From Sulfitobacter sp. M05 (GTDB lineage Bacteria; Pseudomonadota; Alphaproteobacteria; Rhodobacterales; Rhodobacteraceae), in assembly GCF_029285175.1 (NCBI RefSeq), contig NZ_JABEDH010000001.1, forward strand, positions 1,178,001 through 1,242,000: a stretch of 64,000 nt of DNA, in the 5' to 3' direction. Below, one piece after another: positions 7,990 through 16,815 of the stretch. Under the pieces are notes generated by a model. That model did no database searches. It saw only the letters and a program-made list of their open reading frames with translations, and was not told the DNA's origin. How positions within the stretch are numbered: position 1 is the first letter of the stretch; each line of letters starts with the position of its first letter. Made by a program: the position numbers and the translations under genes.

Positions 7990-9017
7990 TGGCAGATTTG
8001 CGCATCACAGCTGTCACTTGCGTCAAGAACGAAGGGCCTTTCCTGCTGGAATGGATCGCCTTTAACCGTTGTATTGGCGTAACGGATTTCTTGTTCTATT
8101 CAAATGATTGCACGGATGCGACCGACCTGCTGCTGGACCAGTTGGAAAGCCACGGTCTGCTGGCGCATTTGCCAAACCCCGCAACCAACCGCAATTACCA
8201 GATGCAAGCCTTGAAAGCCGCGCGCCGCCATCCTTTGGTGAAACAAGCCGATTGGGTTTGGATTGCCGACGTTGACGAGTTCCTGAACATTCATACAGGG
8301 GATCACACCATTCCAGACCTGATTGACGCCTGCAACAATCCACAGGCAATTTCAGTTACCTTTCAGTTCATGGCCAACAATGGGGTTGAGAGCTATGTGG
8401 ACGAACCCGTCATTACACAATTCCTGAACAGCCATAACCCCGACATTTGGGGCGCGGATACGGCAATCGAGGTGAAATCACTGGTACGGCGCGATTTTCC
8501 AACCGAGTATTTTGGTGCCCACCGGCCCTTCCACGATGATGAAAAAGCGAAACCGGCATGGACCGACGGATCAGGCCGGCAGGTGCCGCCACCGTTCCGC
8601 AAGGCCGCAGGCAAGCGGCGCATTCGCGCCTTTCCGGCCCGTGACGCCCGTCACCACGCCACCCTGAACCACTATGCCCTGCGCTCGCTTGATAGTTATC
8701 TGGTCAAGAATGACCGCGGGGACGTGAACCGCGAACACCGTGCTTTCGACGACAGCTATTGGCGCGAACGCAATGATCCGGGCTATTTCGACAACAGCAT
8801 TCTGCGCTATGAAACCGCTCTGCGGGCAGAAATGGCACGGCTGATGGCGCTGGAGGGCGTGGCAGATTTGCACGCCCGGGCCGTGGCCCTGCACCGCGAG
8901 AAACGCGACAGCCTGCTGGCGCAGGAAAGCTATCAGCAGATGCGCGAACAGCTGCGCAATGCATCCCACCTCAGCGATGCTGAAGCTTCTATTCTCAAGG
9001 AGCTGACAGGCGCGTGA
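7989..9017 (+). CDS. Glycosyltransferase family 2-type protein (Glyco_tranf_2_4)
   Basis: 342 residues. The N-terminus has the family opening ITAVTCVKNEGPFLLEWIAF, then FYSNDCTDATDLLLDQL, and the metal/nucleotide-binding motif DVDEF at about residues 94-98 followed by HTGDHT. The end carries the NHYALRSLDSYLVKN segment shared with the other two members of this operon. Such proteins transfer sugars in the cytoplasm onto polysaccharide or lipid carriers. The start at 7989 is preferred because it is coupled by TGATG to the leader at 7951; an ATG at 7980 is the alternative. A much longer upstream extension of the same frame is antisense to the MoxR and VWA genes and is not coding. The stop overlaps the next gene by 4 bp (GTGA). 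Confidence 0.87.
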   Translation: MADLRITAVTCVKNEGPFLLEWIAFNRCIGVTDFLFYSNDCTDATDLLLDQLESHGLLAHLPNPATNRNYQMQALKAARRHPLVKQADWVWIADVDEFLNIHTGDHTIPDLIDACNNPQAISVTFQFMANNGVESYVDEPVITQFLNSHNPDIWGADTAIEVKSLVRRDFPTEYFGAHRPFHDDEKAKPAWTDGSGRQVPPPFRKAAGKRRIRAFPARDARHHATLNHYALRSLDSYLVKNDRGDVNREHRAFDDSYWRERNDPGYFDNSILRYETALRAEMARLMALEGVADLHARAVALHREKRDSLLAQESYQQMREQLRNASHLSDAEASILKELTGA

Positions 9018-9676
9018 TCCCGAACCCCATCATCAGCCTGAGCCTGCCCAAATCGGGCACGACCACCCTTGCCACCGCCCTGCGCCGTGCTGGGTTGAAC
9101 GTCATTGACTGGCGCATTCGCGACGCGCAGACCTTTCGCGAAGACCTCAAGGACCAGCTGATCGCGCCACTGATGTATGAGGATTACTTTGACAGCGGCG
9201 ACCCGCTGGCGCGGTTTGACGAATTTCATGCCATTACGGAAATGAGCGCAATCAATGGCAAGTTGAGCATGTGGCCCCAAACCGACAGCGGCATGTTGGG
9301 GGCCATTCTGAAACATCACCCGGGGGCCAAGTTCCTGTTATCAATGCGTGACCCGACAGCGGTTGCAAACAGCATCATGGGCTGGAACAATCTGGGTCAG
9401 GTCCGCCTGCCACGTAACGACGTGCCCGGCCTTCCCCGCCCCTATGGCGGCAACGTCGAAAACCTGACGCAATGGGTTAACGGGCATTATGATTTCTGCT
9501 GCCGCTTCTTTGGCCGCTCACCGAACTTTCTCGCCTACGAGTTGGAGGAAAAGGATGTGCATCTGCGGATCAGCAGGTTCCTGCGCCTTGAACTGCCGTG
9601 GTGGGGCAAAGCCAATATGAATATCCGCCGGAAAGAAGCACCGGATGGCGAAAGCAATGATCATGTCGAAACCTGA
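9014..9676 (+). CDS. Sulfotransferase-family protein
   Basis: 220 residues with a GTG start overlapping the previous stop codon. The N-terminal SLPKSGTTTLATALRRAGL is the 5'-phosphosulfate loop that binds PAPS. FLLSMRDPTAVANSIMGW at about residues 108-125 is the 3'-phosphate-binding element with the conserved Arg and Ser. It probably moves sulfate from PAPS to a sugar hydroxyl made by the neighbouring glycosyltransferases. It is a little short for the family (usually 220-300 residues), but both cofactor motifs are present. The end overlaps the next gene by 14 bp. Confidence 0.8.
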   Translation: MIPNPIISLSLPKSGTTTLATALRRAGLNVIDWRIRDAQTFREDLKDQLIAPLMYEDYFDSGDPLARFDEFHAITEMSAINGKLSMWPQTDSGMLGAILKHHPGAKFLLSMRDPTAVANSIMGWNNLGQVRLPRNDVPGLPRPYGGNVENLTQWVNGHYDFCCRFFGRSPNFLAYELEEKDVHLRISRFLRLELPWWGKANMNIRRKEAPDGESNDHVET

Positions 9677-12029
9677 CCTTACCCTGCTGATCGGGCCGAC
9701 CGAAAAGTCCGCCATGCGTTTTCGCAGCCTGCTCAAGGAAAAATCCGGGCCCTTGGCCAAAAAGGGGATCATCGCCCCGGCATGGAACCATGTGCGCCTT
9801 TATGCCGCCTGCGCCGAGGCCGGCGAAATCACCATGCTGCGCTACCGGCGCGGGTTAGACAATCCACTGGTACAACAGACCCTGACCGCAGAGTTTATCA
9901 ACCTGTTTGAAAAAGAACTGCCTCAGATGGCGGGCAAACATGTGGTCTTGGTTTCGGCGCAACTGGGCAACCTTTTGTTCTCCCCCAACGAAATCGCACG
10001 GCTGCACGAACTGATTACCCCCTATTTCAATCACATCCGTATTGTTGCCCATGTAGAGGAACAGGCCCGCTTCTTGGCACAGCACTATAGCTTTGCCGTG
10101 CTTGAAGGCCGCGACACCCCGCTGGATCAGGAAATGGCACTGGCCGAACAAACAGACTGGTGGGCCGGCGCATTGGCTATGCGGGGAAGGAGCGAACCGC
10201 TGTTTGGTGTCTTTGACGACATTCACGCGCCGCCTTGCTGGCTGGACTACCAGACCCTGCTAAACCTATGGGAAGAGGTTTTTGGCAAAGGCAATGTAGC
10301 GCTGCGCCCCCTTGATCAGACAATGCTTGGCTCGGATGCCGGGATGGATGTGGTCTGTAATGCTTTGGGCATCAAGAACACCTTTGGCAAAGTCGGCACC
10401 GACCGCCCGGCACGGGCAGAACCGGCCGCCTCGCTGGCCCGTATGCGGCAAATGAACGATATGTTGATCCGGTACGGCAAAGTCCGCGACATGATCATCC
10501 CGCGCGACATCTGGACCCAGGTCCACAAAAACGTGCGCACAACCGGGACCGCAATTGAAGCGGGCAGCCTTGCTGTGGTGTCCGACCACTTCGCCGCAGA
10601 TAATGCCGCTCTGGTCAAACGATTTCCCGATCTGGAAAACGTGCTGCGCCCTGATCCGCCACGCGAACCGTGGAAAGAGGCCGAGCCGACAATGGGATTT
10701 CGCGCCAGCCAGTATCTGGCTGCCTTTTCCCATGCCCTGCGCAAGGCCTCGACTTCGGCGGCAGACAAACGTGCCGAAGCAGAAGCGGCACGAAAAGCCG
10801 CAGAAAAATTCGACAGCATTCTGGCAGGCGAAACCACGGACAAGGCCACACAAGAGGCCAACAAACGCTTGCTGAACCGGGTCAAGGTCAACCACCAGAT
10901 GGTAATGTCGACCCAGTTCAAACCGCACAACAATCAGGGGACGGTGAACGAGGAAGAGCTGGCCGCGCCCTATTCCGCCATACCGCCCCGCCCCCTTAAG
11001 GACGGCAGCACCGGCAATGTGATTGTCGGCTGTATGAAAAACGAAGCACCTTATATCGTGGAGTGGATCGCCTATCACCGGGCCATGGGGGTCGATAACT
11101 TCCTGATCTACACAAACGATTGCAGTGATGGCACCGACGACGTGCTGGACCGATTGATGGAAATGGGCATTGTTGAACATCGCAACAATGACAACTGGAA
11201 GGGCAATTCCCCCCAGCAACATGCGCTGAACAAATCACTGAAAGAGCCGCTGATCCAGAACGCAGAGTGGATCGCGCATATTGACGTGGATGAATTCATG
11301 AACGTGCGCACAGGCAACGGCACGTTGGATGATCTATTTGCCGCCGTGCCCGATGCCACCAATATCGCAATGACCTGGCGGTTGTTCGGCCATAATGGCG
11401 TCACGCAGCTGGCGGATGATTTTGTGATCGAGCAGTTTGATGCCTGCGCCCCGAAATACTGTCCCAAGCCGCATACCGTCTGGGGTTTCAAGACCATGTT
11501 CCGCAACATCGGCGCCTATGCCAAGATTTCCTGCCACCGTCCCAACAAGCTGGACGAGAAATTCGAGAGTAAGGTTAAATGGGTGAACGGATCGGGTCAG
11601 GACATGACTGGCGATGCCGCCCATAACGGCTGGCGATCTTCCAAGAAAAACATCGGCTATGACCTGCTGCAATTGAATCACTACGCCCTGCGCAGCGCCG
11701 AAAGCTTCCTGATCAAACGTCAGCGCGGGCGCGCCCTGCATGTGGACCGGTCGATCGGGATCAACTATTGGATTCGTATGGATTGGTCCGATTTCCGTGA
11801 CCTCACGATCAAGCGCAACATCCCGCGCCTGCGCGCTGAATATGACCGCCTGATGCAGGATTCGAAACTGAGACAGGCCCATCGGGACGGGCTTGCCTGG
11901 CACAAGGCCAAGGCCGCGGAGCTGCATGGCAAACCGGAATTTGCCGAGCTTTACAGTCAGGCCCTAGACGTAAAACTGAATGAAACAGAGCGTGTAGCCT
12001 ATGCGCTTTCTCTGGATATGGAGAGCTGA
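9663..12029 (+). CDS. Fusion protein: degenerate sulfotransferase-like domain plus glycosyltransferase
   Basis: 788 residues from ATG 9663 (ATG 9645 is possible). Residues 1 to about 330 follow the plan of roseobacter sulfotransferase-like proteins: LLIGPTEKSAMRFRSLLKEK, then IRIVAHVEEQARFLAQHYS, then LDYQTLLNLWEEVFGKGNVA and VRPFDR-like ALRPLDQTML. The PAPS loop KTGTT is replaced by TEKSA, and the usual Arg-rich RRQ is replaced by EEQ, so this part may be inactive. A charged helix with coiled-coil character (ADKRAEAEAARKAAEKF) lies near residues 365-400. A complete family-2-like glycosyltransferase domain starts near 449 (VIVGCMKNEAPYIVEWIAYH) with IDVDEFMN near 538. It is the third gene of the operon, followed by FkbM after one base. 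Confidence 0.82.
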   Translation: MSKPDLTLLIGPTEKSAMRFRSLLKEKSGPLAKKGIIAPAWNHVRLYAACAEAGEITMLRYRRGLDNPLVQQTLTAEFINLFEKELPQMAGKHVVLVSAQLGNLLFSPNEIARLHELITPYFNHIRIVAHVEEQARFLAQHYSFAVLEGRDTPLDQEMALAEQTDWWAGALAMRGRSEPLFGVFDDIHAPPCWLDYQTLLNLWEEVFGKGNVALRPLDQTMLGSDAGMDVVCNALGIKNTFGKVGTDRPARAEPAASLARMRQMNDMLIRYGKVRDMIIPRDIWTQVHKNVRTTGTAIEAGSLAVVSDHFAADNAALVKRFPDLENVLRPDPPREPWKEAEPTMGFRASQYLAAFSHALRKASTSAADKRAEAEAARKAAEKFDSILAGETTDKATQEANKRLLNRVKVNHQMVMSTQFKPHNNQGTVNEEELAAPYSAIPPRPLKDGSTGNVIVGCMKNEAPYIVEWIAYHRAMGVDNFLIYTNDCSDGTDDVLDRLMEMGIVEHRNNDNWKGNSPQQHALNKSLKEPLIQNAEWIAHIDVDEFMNVRTGNGTLDDLFAAVPDATNIAMTWRLFGHNGVTQLADDFVIEQFDACAPKYCPKPHTVWGFKTMFRNIGAYAKISCHRPNKLDEKFESKVKWVNGSGQDMTGDAAHNGWRSSKKNIGYDLLQLNHYALRSAESFLIKRQRGRALHVDRSIGINYWIRMDWSDFRDLTIKRNIPRLRAEYDRLMQDSKLRQAHRDGLAWHKAKAAELHGKPEFAELYSQALDVKLNETERVAYALSLDMES

Positions 12030-12030
12030 C

Positions 12031-12723
12031 ATGGACGGCGAGACACGGAAAAACAGTGAATTCATCATGTCGCGTGGCATGAAATTCCCACGCCACCCCG
12101 AAATCATGCAGGGCAAGATCCGCCGGATGCTGCGCCGTGGCGTCTATGAACGCAAAGAAAGCGAAGCCGCGCTGCGGGTGGTGCGTGCCGGTGACGTGGT
12201 TGTCGAACTGGGCGGCGGCATCGGCTATATGTCCACATTGGTTGCCACTAAACGCAAGATCGAATCCGTGCATGTGTTTGAGGCAAACGCCAATCTGATC
12301 CCTTACATGAAACAGGTCCACGAAGTGAACGGCGTCACCAACGCCCATGTCACCAATGCCATCCTTGGACCGCGCAAGGGCAAGGTCGACTTTTATGTGC
12401 GCGACCCGATGCTGGGCTCATCCATGGAGATTTTGGAAGGCGAAGTCGATCCCCCCGCGGTCAAGGTTGACGTGCTGGAGGCGAAATCCACCTTCAAAGA
12501 CATCGGGGCAAGCGTGTTGATCTGTGACATCGAAGGGGCCGAGGTTGATCTGATCCCGTCAATCGACCTGACCGGTCTGCGCGCCGCGATCATTGAAACC
12601 CATCCGCAATGGATCGGCCCCGAAGGTATTCAAAAAGTGTTTCGCGCCTTTATGGATGCCGGCCTGACCTATTACCACCGCGGCTCCGAGGGCAAGGTGG
12701 TTGCATTCCGTAACCGCTGGTAA
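12031..12723 (+). CDS. FkbM-family methyltransferase
   Basis: 230 residues. The SAM-binding motif VVELGGGIGYMSTLVA lies at about residues 52-67, then VHVFEANANLIPYM, and the family acidic motif LICDIEGAEVDLI, with IIETHPQW near the end. FkbM enzymes O-methylate sugars or polyketides, and here the likely substrate is the glycan made by the flanking transferases. The start at 12031 is preferred over an upstream in-frame ATG because GGAGAG lies just before it and it follows the previous stop by one base. The stop codon TAA overlaps the next ATG (TAATG). Confidence 0.88.
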   Translation: MDGETRKNSEFIMSRGMKFPRHPEIMQGKIRRMLRRGVYERKESEAALRVVRAGDVVVELGGGIGYMSTLVATKRKIESVHVFEANANLIPYMKQVHEVNGVTNAHVTNAILGPRKGKVDFYVRDPMLGSSMEILEGEVDPPAVKVDVLEAKSTFKDIGASVLICDIEGAEVDLIPSIDLTGLRAAIIETHPQWIGPEGIQKVFRAFMDAGLTYYHRGSEGKVVAFRNRW

Positions 12724-13772
12724 TGGGCCATCTTGCAATCCTTTGTGTGCGAAACGAGGCGGCCTTTCTATTGGAATGGCTGGCCCACCACCGTGCTATT
12801 GGATTTGATGATTTTCTTGTCTTTTCAAATGATTGCACCGATGGCACTGACCTGATGCTGGACCGGTTGGCGCAGATGGGCCTGTTGACCCATGTGCGCA
12901 ACTCCGGTCCTTATGACAAAGGCGGCATCCAGTTCACCGCCATGAAAGCGGCGGCCAATATGGCGCAGGTCAAACAGGCCGAATGGATTTTACCGCTGGA
13001 TGTGGACGAATTTGTCAACATCCACACCGGGGATCACACATTGGCAGCCCTGCACGCCGCTCTGCCCGACGCCAGCGCCATCACCCTGACATGGCGGTTG
13101 TTTGGCACCTCTGGGCAGTCCCGGTATCAGGACATCCCGATCCTTGACACATTTACCAAATGCGCGCCGGTGGTGCTGCACTGGCCGTGGCGTGCGGCGA
13201 TGTTCAAGACGCTGTACCGCAACGATGGCACCTACAAAAAACCCGGTGTGCATCGCCCGCGCGCGCCTGACAAAACCCGCTTGCAAGAGGCCCGTTGGCG
13301 TGATGGCAGTGGGCGCGCCCTGCCCGATCCCTTCAAGACCAAGCGTATCTTTTCCAACTACGGTCAGGACAATTACGCTCTGGCACAGCTGAACCATTAC
13401 CCGCTGGGCGCCTTAGAATCCTATGTGTTGAAGGCCGATCGTGGCCGCGCCGTACATGCGGACGACATGTTGGGACTCGACTATTTTGTCGATCGTAACT
13501 TTAACACAGATACCGATACAACGATCCAGTCGCTGGCCCCGCAACGCGCAGCCGAACGCGCGGCACTGGAAGAGGACGCCACCCTAACGTCCTTGCACAG
13601 TCAAGCCGTTCAATGGCGCAAGACCCGCTTTTCAGAGTTGTTGAAACAAGATGCGTTTCGCGCCCTCTTTGGCCGGCTTCTGATGACGCCGCCAACCCAG
13701 CCCTTGCCGCAAAAGACCGCGCAATTCCTCAGTCGTCACGCCCGCGCAGCGCTGCACCGTAAGATTGAATAG
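12723..13772 (+). CDS. Glycosyltransferase family 2-type protein, last gene of the operon
   Basis: 349 residues, closely related to the product at 7989 and to the C-terminal part of the fusion at 9663. The opening is ILCVRNEAAFLLEWLAHHRA, then FLVFSNDCTDGTDLMLDRL, LPLDVDEFVNIHTGDHT near residue 97, and LNHYPLGALESYVLKADRG near 225. The three paralogous domains in one transcript suggest duplication followed by specialisation for different linkages of one glycan. Its start overlaps the FkbM stop by one base. A weak terminator follows at 13771. Confidence 0.87.
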   Translation: MGHLAILCVRNEAAFLLEWLAHHRAIGFDDFLVFSNDCTDGTDLMLDRLAQMGLLTHVRNSGPYDKGGIQFTAMKAAANMAQVKQAEWILPLDVDEFVNIHTGDHTLAALHAALPDASAITLTWRLFGTSGQSRYQDIPILDTFTKCAPVVLHWPWRAAMFKTLYRNDGTYKKPGVHRPRAPDKTRLQEARWRDGSGRALPDPFKTKRIFSNYGQDNYALAQLNHYPLGALESYVLKADRGRAVHADDMLGLDYFVDRNFNTDTDTTIQSLAPQRAAERAALEEDATLTSLHSQAVQWRKTRFSELLKQDAFRALFGRLLMTPPTQPLPQKTAQFLSRHARAALHRKIE

Positions 13773-13794
13773 CACCGTTTCGGCGCTAATTTTT
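13771..13794 (+). terminator. Weak intrinsic terminator at the end of the glycan operon
   Basis: AGCACCG-TTT-CGGCGCT forms a 7-bp stem with one mismatch, beginning within the stop codon and followed by AATTTTT. It fits the end of the five-gene unit and precedes the promoter region of the gene at 13876. Confidence 0.5.
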
Positions 13795-13875
13795 CTAATT
13801 TCTGCCGCATTACACTTGTAGCACGGCCTTTAAATCGCACATCCAAAAGCGATACGTGGATTTGAGGACGTGGCC

Positions 13876-14832
13876 ATGACAGATGCAACGCCAACACTAG
13901 AGACTTCTTTGCTAGACCTGCCTCGGCGGGAATGGCTGGATACCGTCGAACAGATTGTCGACGAAGATGGCTATCTGGAACCACTGGGCCGACGTCACCA
14001 CGCGATTTTTGTCGAGAAGGGCAACACCCTGCTGGTGACCTTTGAAACCTTGCAAGGCATGCATGCGCTTTCGGATATGGGCCAGCCGCTGGGGTGGGAA
14101 ATGCTACGCGATTACGGCTGGTCACACCTATGTCTGGCCAGCAACGGCGACACCTGGTTTCGCGATCAATCGGTCTATGGCTATTTCGACCGCCTGATTG
14201 ACGACGGCTTCTTTGACGAATTCGACACAGTGATTTTCTACGGTGCAGGCCCCTGTGCCTATGCGGCGGCAGCCTTTTCTGTGGCCTCGCCGGGCGCACG
14301 TGTGCTGGCAATCCAGCCACAGGCGACACTTGATCCGCGCCTGACCGAGTGGGACGATCGTTTCACCGACATGCGGGCACAGGATTTTACCACCCGATAC
14401 GGCTATGCCCCGGAAATGCTGGATGCGGCGGAACGGGCCTATGTCATCTATGATCCGCGGGAACAGCTGGACGCCATGCACGCCGCCATGTTTACCCGCC
14501 CCAACGTCGATAAATTCCGTATGCGGTTTATGGGCAATGCCCTGCAAACCGACCTTTTGGAGATGGGCACATGGGCACCGTTGCTACAGGCTGTGGCGAC
14601 AGATGAATTGACCGTACCGTTCTTTGCCGAACTCTATCGCGCGCGCCGTGATTACCGCCCGTATCTGCGCAACCTGTTGGACACATTCGAGTCCGAAGGG
14701 CGCACTGGTTTGGTCGAAGCCCTATGTGCCAATGTATCAGCCCGGATGCGGGCACCGCGATTCAGGATCACATTGCGCAAATTGCATGACGCCCGCGCTG
14801 CCGCCGCGCAAAGCGAAGCAGATCAGGACTAG
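13876..14832 (+). CDS. Conserved protein of unknown function, alpha/beta-hydrolase-like core
   Basis: 318 residues; the ATG at 13876 follows GAGGA by 7 nt (a GTG at 13870 is also in frame). I do not recognise a named family with certainty. The centre, FYGAGPCAYAAAAFS at about residues 121-135, then GARVLAIQPQATLDPRLTEW, resembles the nucleophile-elbow strand of polysaccharide-associated hydrolases, which read YGSSMGGYAALAFS. Here the Ser of the elbow is replaced by Gly-Pro-Cys. A catalytic role of that type is therefore doubtful unless the Cys serves. There is no signal peptide. It lies between the glycan operon and pyrC and could belong functionally to the former. Proteins of this kind are sometimes labelled phosphoadenosine phosphosulfate reductase, which nothing here supports. 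Confidence 0.6.
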   Translation: MTDATPTLETSLLDLPRREWLDTVEQIVDEDGYLEPLGRRHHAIFVEKGNTLLVTFETLQGMHALSDMGQPLGWEMLRDYGWSHLCLASNGDTWFRDQSVYGYFDRLIDDGFFDEFDTVIFYGAGPCAYAAAAFSVASPGARVLAIQPQATLDPRLTEWDDRFTDMRAQDFTTRYGYAPEMLDAAERAYVIYDPREQLDAMHAAMFTRPNVDKFRMRFMGNALQTDLLEMGTWAPLLQAVATDELTVPFFAELYRARRDYRPYLRNLLDTFESEGRTGLVEALCANVSARMRAPRFRITLRKLHDARAAAAQSEADQD

Positions 14833-14865
14833 TCCTGCGAAGATAGCTGTGCTACCGCCGCACCC

Positions 14866-15900
14866 ATGACAAAAACACTGACGATCCGCCGTCCTGACGA
14901 CTGGCACCTGCATCTGCGCGACGGCGATATGCTGCGCGCTGTTTTGCCTCACACATCCGCCCATTTCGCCCGTGCGATCATCATGCCCAATCTGGTGCCG
15001 CCCGTAGTAACTATGGCGGATGCAACTGCATATCGTGACCGGATTGTCGCGGCTCTGCCCGAGGGTAGCGGGTTTTCTCCGCTGATGACCCTGTATTTGA
15101 CCGAAAATACCGATCCCGAAGACGTGGCCGCCGCCCATGCTGCCGGTCTGATCCATTCCGTGAAACTCTATCCAGCCGGGGCCACCACCAATTCGTCCAG
15201 CGGCGTTGCCAACTTTGATAATGTCGCGCAAACCCTTGAAAAGATGGCCGAGATTGGCCTTCCTCTCTGCACCCACGGCGAAGTTACCGACAGCGACGTG
15301 GATATCTTTGACCGCGAAGCCGTGTTTATCGACCGTGTGCTGGACCCGATCCGCCGCAAACATCCCGATCTGCGCGTGATCATGGAGCATATCACCACAG
15401 CCGATGCCGTCGATTATGTGAAATCGCAACCCAAAAATCTGGCGGCGACCATCACAACCCATCATCTGGTGATCAACCGGAACCATATTCTGGCCGGTGG
15501 TATCAAGCCGCATTATTATTGCCTGCCGGTCGCCAAACGCGAGGTCCATCGCCTTGCCCTGCGCGCCGCTGCAACATCTGGCGATGCACGATATTTCCTT
15601 GGCACGGATTCCGCCCCTCATACTGACGCCAATAAGCTGTTGCCCTGTGGCTGCGCAGGGTGTTTCACCGCAATAAACACCATGTCGATCCTCGCTGAAG
15701 TCTTTGAACAAGACGGCGCGCTGGAGCATCTTGAGGCCTTCGCCAGCCGCAATGGCCCCACGTACTACGGCCTGCCCGTGAACGAGGACACCATCACCCT
15801 GACGCGGCAAGCGCCTGAATATCCAACACATATCGAAACGCCAGACGGTCCTGTCACCGTATTTGACCCTGATATGCCGCTGAATTGGTCCGTTACCTAA
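14866..15900 (+). CDS. pyrC: Dihydroorotase, class II
   Basis: 344 residues, the usual length for the E. coli-type enzyme that cyclises carbamoyl-aspartate to dihydroorotate. Zinc ligands are visible in DWHLHLRDG near residue 12. The carboxylated lysine is in [14 protein letters not shown] near 100, further His ligands are in LCTHGEV and [11 protein letters not shown], and the catalytic Asp is in LGTDSAPH near 250. It starts 33 bp after the preceding gene and is followed 68 bp later by pyrE, forming a pyrimidine pair. Confidence 0.97.
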   Translation: MTKTLTIRRPDDWHLHLRDGDMLRAVLPHTSAHFARAIIMPNLVPPVVTMADATAYRDRIVAALPEGSGFSPLMTLYLTENTDPEDVAAAHAAGLIHSVKLYPAGATTNSSSGVANFDNVAQTLEKMAEIGLPLCTHGEVTDSDVDIFDREAVFIDRVLDPIRRKHPDLRVIMEHITTADAVDYVKSQPKNLAATITTHHLVINRNHILAGGIKPHYYCLPVAKREVHRLALRAAATSGDARYFLGTDSAPHTDANKLLPCGCAGCFTAINTMSILAEVFEQDGALEHLEAFASRNGPTYYGLPVNEDTITLTRQAPEYPTHIETPDGPVTVFDPDMPLNWSVT

Positions 15901-15968
15901 TCACGCCAGCCTTCTGTGGAATACCACCCCTAGGCCAGAGCCACACAATCATCATCCGGAGAACATGC

Positions 15969-16646
15969 ATGATCCCTTCCAGCTACCCTGATGCCGCCGA
16001 ATTGGCCCGCCTGACCGCCCGCATGTTGCTTGAGATTAAGGCGGTGAATTTCAACTCCAAAGACCCGTTTACCCTGTCTTCCGGTCTGCCCAGCCCGACC
16101 TATGTGGATTGCCGCAAGCTGATCAGCTATCCGCGTATCCGCAGCACGCTGATGGATTTTCTGACCGTCACCGTCATGCGCAACGCCGGTTTCGAGGCCT
16201 TTGACAACATCGCTGGCGGCGAAACCGCAGGCATTCCCTTCGCCGCTCTGGTGGCAGAACGTATGGCCCTGCCGATGACCTATGTGCGCAAAAAGCCCAA
16301 AGGTTACGGCAGGAACGCCCGTATCGAAGGGGATATGACCGAGGGCCAACGCGTACTGCTGGTTGAAGATTTGACCACTGACGGCGGCTCGAAACTCAGC
16401 TTTGTTGATGCCATCCGCGAAACCGGGGCCACCTGTGCCCATACCGCTGTGATCTTCTACTATGGCATCTTCCCGCAGACGGAAAAGACCCTTGGCGATC
16501 ACGGGATCGCACTGCACAGCCTTTGCACATGGTGGGACGTTCTGGCCGAAGCCAAGGCGCAAAACGCTTTTGACGCCACCACCCTGCGAGAGGTCGAAGC
16601 CTTTTTGAACGCGCCAACCGAATGGCAGGAGCGCCATAAGAAGTAG
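15969..16646 (+). CDS. pyrE: Orotate phosphoribosyltransferase
   Basis: 225 residues. The start at 15969 is chosen because GGAGA lies 6 nt upstream; the frame is open further upstream into pyrC. The PRPP-binding motif [14 protein letters not shown] is present, as are the substrate loop region [16 protein letters not shown] and the N-terminal [18 protein letters not shown]. It converts orotate and PRPP to OMP, the step after dihydroorotate oxidation, and sits directly behind pyrC. Confidence 0.96.
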   Translation: MIPSSYPDAAELARLTARMLLEIKAVNFNSKDPFTLSSGLPSPTYVDCRKLISYPRIRSTLMDFLTVTVMRNAGFEAFDNIAGGETAGIPFAALVAERMALPMTYVRKKPKGYGRNARIEGDMTEGQRVLLVEDLTTDGGSKLSFVDAIRETGATCAHTAVIFYYGIFPQTEKTLGDHGIALHSLCTWWDVLAEAKAQNAFDATTLREVEAFLNAPTEWQERHKK

Positions 16647-16741
16647 CGCCTGCGCAAATTTGACGCGCCCTAATAACACCCGATATTGACCGCGACAGCA
16701 CTCTTGAGGCAAGATGTTGTGGCAGTCACGGCTTTTGCGTC

Positions 16742-16750
16742 TTATCCACA
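16742..16750 (+). promoter_or_regulatory. DnaA box TTATCCACA upstream of dnaB
   Basis: A perfect match to the DnaA consensus TTATNCACA, 66 bp before the dnaB start and within the 169-bp pyrE-dnaB gap. A single box suggests transcriptional control by DnaA rather than an origin. Confidence 0.5.
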
Positions 16751-16815
16751 AAACATACAATTTGCGCGATCGCCTCGCGCACTTTAAACGATGCCGTGGG
16801 AAAACGGGTGAACCA

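Noticed and set aside
9855-11222. Long minus-strand open frames opposite the fusion gene
   Set aside because: They mirror the codon pattern of the plus-strand gene, have no ribosome sites and resemble no family.
13876-14832. Phosphoadenosine phosphosulfate reductase
   Set aside because: The conserved KxECGLH-type Cys motif and PAPS loop of that family are absent.
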